64,000 bases of DNA from Streptomyces sp. IMTB 2501. Lineage in GTDB: Bacteria > Actinomycetota > Actinomycetes > Streptomycetales > Streptomycetaceae. Position numbers and translations under genes: made by a program. The DNA is taken from positions 62,001-126,000 of the forward strand of contig NZ_MQUS01000002.1 in NCBI RefSeq assembly GCF_001953885.1. Direction: 5' to 3'. Positions 60,804 to 64,000 of the stretch are shown here, piece by piece (within the stretch, counting starts at the first letter, position 1; each line of letters begins with the position of its first letter). The notes under the pieces are model-generated. The model made no database searches and was not told the DNA's origin. It saw only the letters and a list, made by a program, of their open reading frames with translations.

Positions 60804-61358
60804 TACGACGTCCTCAAGCACCGCAACCCGTGGGTACTTCTTCTGCCATGGCCGCAGCGCGTCGGCCAGCAGTTGCATTTCGTGGTCCTCCCAAGTGGCG
60901 CGGTCTTCCTCGGGAATGCCGAAGGGCAACGGCGTCGCGCAGGAGGGAAGCTTCCAGGCATGTACGGCGTGCAGCCGTACACCTCGGACCTGAGCGGCGG
61001 CGAAGGCGAAGCCGACGGCCCGCTCCGCCGGGTGACGGGCGTCAATCCCGAGGGTGAGCTGTGAGGTGCGGTATGCCGGAGCCGCGACGGGGATGAGAGG
61101 GTCCGGTACGGCTACCACTGGGCAGGCGGAGGCGGCCGCAAGCGCGAGTGCGGCCGGGGGCGCTGCCAGGCCCGTGGTGTCGTCCTCCGTAGTGGGCAGG
61201 TCGAGCACGACCATCGCCGCGGTACTCAGGTCGTCCGGCGGTGTCCCGTACCGCACCTGGAGCGCCAGGTCGCGCAGCGACGCCTCGTGCGCTGCCCACT
61301 CCACGGCCGCCTGACTACCGCGTGTCCGGTTGATGCAGGCAATGATGGCTCGGCTCAC
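60663..61358 (-). CDS. Divergent universal stress protein
   Basis: A 231-aa double-USP protein with a reduced first domain. The N-terminal IIACINRTRGSQAAVEWAAH is a degenerate form of the GxDGSxxS start. The first domain is short (about 85 residues, without the ATP loop). The second (LTLGIDARHPAERAVGFAFA to LLVVGRGSGGDPGLVQALLR) is complete but its GxxG loop is shortened. GTG 61358 has GGAGG at good distance. Overlaps the flavodoxin tail convergently. The box at 61435 lies 77 bp upstream. Confidence 0.82.
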   Translation of the reverse strand: MSRAIIACINRTRGSQAAVEWAAHEASLRDLALQVRYGTPPDDLSTAAMVVLDLPTTEDDTTGLAAPPAALALAAASACPVVAVPDPLIPVAAPAYRTSQLTLGIDARHPAERAVGFAFAAAQVRGVRLHAVHAWKLPSCATPLPFGIPEEDRATWEDHEMQLLADALRPWQKKYPRVAVLEDVVLLSPFDALVHHAERATLLVVGRGSGGDPGLVQALLREARCPVAIVP

Positions 61359-61434
61359 GACGATCGCCTCCTGGCACACGGCTGACCGGCTCTCAGGCCT
61401 CCTACCGTGCCGACCGCCCCAGGACCGGCGCAGG

Positions 61435-61448
61435 GGGCCGAATGGACC
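61435..61448. promoter_or_regulatory. DevR/OsdR-like box
   Basis: GGGCCGAATGGACC, in the 179-bp region between two divergent USP genes (77 bp before one, 89 bp before the other). Confidence 0.6.
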
Positions 61449-61537
61449 TGGCAGAGCCCTTGCGGCCCATACCCGGCTGAGTCACCTCAGGAAGACGCTG
61501 GCCGTACCAAGCAGACCAAGCGCAGGAGGTGCGCGCC

Positions 61538-62440
61538 ATGTTGTCGCCCGTCGTGGCCGGAATAGATGGATCGGCTGAGAGCCTCGCCGCAGCGGAGTGG
61601 GCCGCCCGCCAGGCCGTGCGTCGTGACCGACCGCTGCGACTGGTCCACGCCTGGAACTGGCATCCCCGCCAGACGGAAGGGGAGCCCGCGAACGCCGCGC
61701 AGCGGCATCTGGCGCGCCGCGTCCTGAGGCAGGCGGAGGAGCGCATCCGCGGCGCCGTCCCCGGCGTGCACCTCACCGACGAGCAGGTCGAGGGCCCGGC
61801 GACCGCAGCCTTGCTGAAGGCCGCCGAAGAGGCCGAACTGCTGGTCCTGGGCTCGCGCGGTCTGAGCGGCTTCACCGGAGTTCTGGTCGGCTCCGTCGCC
61901 CAGGGGGTTGTCGCGAAGGCCACCCGTCCCGTGGTCCTCGTACGGACGGGCGAGGAGGCCGAGGACGAGCACTTCCCGGCGGACGACGGTAGCCCGTCCA
62001 GCCGGACCGGCTACCTCGATGTGGTGCTCGGTATCGACCTCGCCGACGCGTGCGACGAGGTGATCGAGTTCGCGTTCGAGGAAGCCAAGTTGCGGCAGGC
62101 CCGGCTGCGTGTCGTGTACGCCTGGCAGCCGCCTTCCGCGATCAGCCTCGGCCCCGGAGACATCGCTCTGGTCAACGATCCCGCGCGGGCGGAGGAGTGG
62201 CAGGGGTTCCTGTCCGCTGTGCTGAAGGTGTGGCGGGACAAGTACCCCGAGATCGAGGTCCTGGAGGCCGTTGTGGAGGGCAAGGCCTCCACCGCGCTGG
62301 TCCGGGCCGGCTCCGCGGCGAGCCTCCTCGTCGTCGGCCGCCGCCTGTCCGAGCGGCCGACGCTTCCGCGCATCGGCCCCGTCACCCATGCCGCCGTCCA
62401 CCACGTCGGCTGCCCGCTGGCCGTCGTGCCCCACGAGTGA
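61538..62440 (+). CDS. Tandem universal stress protein
   Basis: A 300-aa double USP close to those at 36133 and 51223. First domain: VVAGIDGSAESLAAAEWAAR and LGSRGLSGFTGVLVGSVAQG; second: VVLGIDLADACDEVIEFAFE and VVGRRLSERPTLPRIGPVTH. AGGAGG 8 nt before ATG 61538. 16 bp separate its stop from the PPDK reading frame, so they would have been one transcript. Confidence 0.92.
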   Translation: MLSPVVAGIDGSAESLAAAEWAARQAVRRDRPLRLVHAWNWHPRQTEGEPANAAQRHLARRVLRQAEERIRGAVPGVHLTDEQVEGPATAALLKAAEEAELLVLGSRGLSGFTGVLVGSVAQGVVAKATRPVVLVRTGEEAEDEHFPADDGSPSSRTGYLDVVLGIDLADACDEVIEFAFEEAKLRQARLRVVYAWQPPSAISLGPGDIALVNDPARAEEWQGFLSAVLKVWRDKYPEIEVLEAVVEGKASTALVRAGSAASLLVVGRRLSERPTLPRIGPVTHAAVHHVGCPLAVVPHE

Positions 62441-62456
62441 GAGACCGGAGAGCGCG

Positions 62457-62970
62457 ACGAGCACCCCGACAACGTATGCGTACGCATTCGCCGAGGGCAG
62501 CCGGAAGATGGCCGGCCTGCTCGGCGGCAAGGGAGCCGGCCTGGCCGAGATGACCCGTCTCGGACTGCCCGTGCCGCCGGGCTTCACTGTCACCACCGAA
62601 GCCTGCAAGGTCTATCTCGCCACGGGCGAGGAGCCGTCCGAACTCGGCATCGAGGAGGCCCGCGCCCTGGCCGGCCTGGAACGGGCCATGGGCCGCACCC
62701 TCGGGGCGCCCGACGACCCACTCCTGGTCTCCGTACGCTCCGGTGCCCGCTTCTCGATGCCCGGCATGATGGAGACCATCCTTGACATCGGCCTCAACGA
62801 CGAGTTCGTCGCCGGCCTTGCCAAGGCATCCGGACAGGAGCGGTTTGCCTGGGACTCCTACCGGCGGCTCGTGCAGATGTTCGGACGTACGGTGATGGGC
62901 GTGGACGGTGACCTGTTCGAACAGGCCATCGCCGCGCACAAGGCGCAGCACGGGACGCGCGACGACCGCG
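62457..62970 (+). pseudogene. 5' fragment of pyruvate phosphate dikinase
   Basis: About 170 codons of the PPDK N-terminal domain: GLLGGKGAGLAEMTRLGLPV, PPGFTVTTEACKVYLATGEE, DDPLLVSVRSGARFSMPGMM and RLVQMFGRTVMGVDGDLFEQ. The full enzyme has nearly 900 residues. Two lesions are visible. At the place of the start codon (before TSTPTTYAYAF) the codon is GCG, with no ATG, GTG or TTG nearby; the first in-frame ATG is 62508. And the similarity stops near 62970, where a tniB-like sequence in another frame takes over. PPDK in such islands would link pyruvate and PEP metabolism under low oxygen. Confidence 0.82.
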
Positions 62971-63653
62971 ATCGCCGATCACGCCACCAATGCGCTGGTG
63001 ATCGACGACATTACGAGGCTCAAGCTCCACCGCGAGGCGGACCAGGACGTGCTGGACCTGATCCGCGAGATGATGAGCATGCCGGTCACCCTGATCCTGG
63101 TCGGTGTCGGGATCCCCACCTCTGGTCTACTGCGGGACGGCCGGCGTGACCCGGTCACCAAGCAGTGGGTCTTCCCGCCGGTCAAGGACCGCAGCCGCAG
63201 CCCCAACGCCCACGCCGCCACCCAGCGCGAACGCCGCTTCGAACTGATCGGCCTCGATCCGTTCAGCTACGACACGCCCAAGCAGATCGCCGTCTGGACC
63301 GCCCACCTCAGGGGTCTGGAAGCTCCCTGCGGCTGCTGAAGGACACCGAGGGCATGCTCACTGCGGGCGGCATGCCCGAGCACCTGTTCCGTCGCACCAA
63401 CGGTGTGGTCGGCCTTCTGGAGAAGCTGATCCAGACCGGCTGCCGCCATGCCATCGAGATCAGGGCCGAACATCTGACGGTCGATCTTCTGCAGCGATGC
63501 ACGGTCAGCCCCACCGGCCTGCCCGACCTGGACGCCGCCTCCGGCGAACAGCCGGAGATCCCGGAGGTGCCCGCCGCGAGGAAGAAGCGGCCGGGCCGCA
63601 ACACCGTCTTCGACGACGACGGCCCGGCCGCCGGCATCGCCGGAGGGGCGTGA
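62955..63653 (+). pseudogene. 3' part of a TniB-like transposition ATPase, frameshifted
   Basis: The frame from about 62955 reads ATNALVIDDITRLKLHREAD, DVLDLIREMMSMPVTLILVG and GVGIPTSGLLRDG, then RFELIGLDPFSYDTPKQIAV. This is the Walker B region onward of a TniB/TnsC-type AAA+ protein; the N-terminal part with Walker A is missing. At about 63318-63339 the frame ends (...LRGLEAPCGC stop), while the frame one base earlier continues naturally as SLRLLKDTEGMLTAGGMPEH and RRTNGVVGLLEKLIQTGCRH to the stop at 63651-63653, so one base appears deleted. The stop overlaps the tniQ ATG. Confidence 0.75.
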
Positions 63654-64000
63654 TGGCCCTGCCGCCGCTTGCCCGCAGCCTCGCGCCGCTGCCGGAGGAA
63701 TCGCTGCCCGGCTACCTCCTTCGGGTCGCCCACCGGCTGGGCCGCTCGCCAGGCCGGATCGCCGCGTTGTGCGGCCTGAGCTCGTACGAACGCCGCCTGC
63801 CGGCCCACTACCTGATCACGGTGCCCGACGACGTCGCCACCGTGTTCGCCTCTGCCGCCAGGCTGTCCCGGGCGGAGGTCGACGCCCTCACCCTCCGCGG
63901 CTATGCGGGCGCCTGCCCGGCGCTGACGAAGATCGGCGCCCGATCTGCCGCCAACACGGCCACCCAACAGGACATCTGGGCCTTCAACCACGGCAGCCGG
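63653..64000 (+). CDS. TniQ-family protein, N-terminal part
   Basis: Runs off the window: 116 residues are visible. ARSLAPLPEESLPGYLLRVA is the TniQ/TnsD N-terminal signature, followed by HRLGRSPGRIAALCGLSSYE. The zinc-finger part would lie beyond the end. TniQ (TnsD-like) proteins choose the target site in Tn5053/Tn7-like elements. ATG 63653 overlaps the stop of the tniB fragment (ATGA), the usual gene order tniA-tniB-tniQ; tniA is not in the window. Confidence 0.75.
   Translation, partial: MALPPLARSLAPLPEESLPGYLLRVAHRLGRSPGRIAALCGLSSYERRLPAHYLITVPDDVATVFASAARLSRAEVDALTLRGYAGACPALTKIGARSAANTATQQDIWAFNHGSR

Noticed and set aside
1..64000. CRISPR arrays, tRNA or rRNA genes
   Set aside because: No regularly spaced repeats and no cloverleaf-like or rRNA-like sequence was noticed on reading.

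Overview
The base composition (very high GC, strong third-position G/C bias), GTG starts, conservon, tandem universal stress proteins and leaderless promoters point to a chromosomal segment of a Streptomyces or close relative. All coordinates and readings come from the sequence itself; family names rest on motif recognition, not on a database search.

Layout. (1) 1-6871: the 3' end of a PLP-dependent cysteine synthase-like gene, then a conservon (cvnABCD: histidine-kinase-like ATPase, roadblock, DUF742 and Ras-like GTPase proteins) whose genes overlap or nearly touch. It continues into a CYP157-type P450 that lacks the ExxR motif, a normal P450 and an enoyl-CoA hydratase. (2) 6865-17703: housekeeping or accessory genes: SRPBCC protein, DeoR regulator, a polytopic membrane protein with a GHSQG lipase-like motif, a VOC protein, a beta-helix/AAA+ fusion, an Rv1733c-like membrane protein, a MOSC protein, a small Pro/Gln-rich protein and a double TerD protein. 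(3) 17710-24016: glycosyltransferase, racemase-like protein, small membrane protein, O-antigen-ligase-like protein, apolipoprotein N-acyltransferase and NUDIX hydrolase. Several of these have a -10 hexamer only 6-7 nt before the start codon, as in leaderless genes. (4) 24027-28372: a probable 3-hydroxybutyrate module: dehydrogenase behind an 18-bp perfect palindrome, GAF/PucR regulator and MHS-type transporter. (5) 28373-29653: apparent island edge with direct repeats and a C-terminal remnant of a GajB-like SF1 helicase.

(6) 29847-62970: a hypoxia/dormancy island resembling the mycobacterial DosR/DevR and Streptomyces OsdR regulons. It holds an Rv1733c-like protein, an Acg-like nitroreductase, a STAS protein, PPOX-family proteins, pyruvate formate-lyase with its activase, AdhE, five universal stress proteins, a short HPF/RaiA-like protein, two CBS-BON proteins, a cNMP-domain protein, a complete arginine deiminase operon (arcD-A-B-C), a SulP transporter, a DoxX-like protein, AdhP, PPK2, a GAPDH, a GNAT/acyl-CoA synthetase fusion, a flavodoxin and a PPDK fragment. 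An imperfect palindrome, roughly GGGCCGTTCGGCCC, recurs upstream of most transcription units and resembles a DevR/OsdR-type box. Together these genes would give fermentation (PFL/AdhE), substrate-level ATP (arginine deiminase pathway, GAPDH), ribosome protection and stress sensing without oxygen.

The island looks damaged. The DevR/OsdR-like regulator has a one-base frameshift inside its HTH. PPK2 lacks a central block of about 47 residues. SulP has an early in-frame TGA. The second PPOX gene lacks its N-terminus. PPDK has no recognisable start codon and is cut off at a tniB fragment. (7) 62955-64000: remnant of a Tn5053/Tn7-like element (frameshifted tniB, tniQ running off the window). I saw no tRNA, rRNA or CRISPR array.
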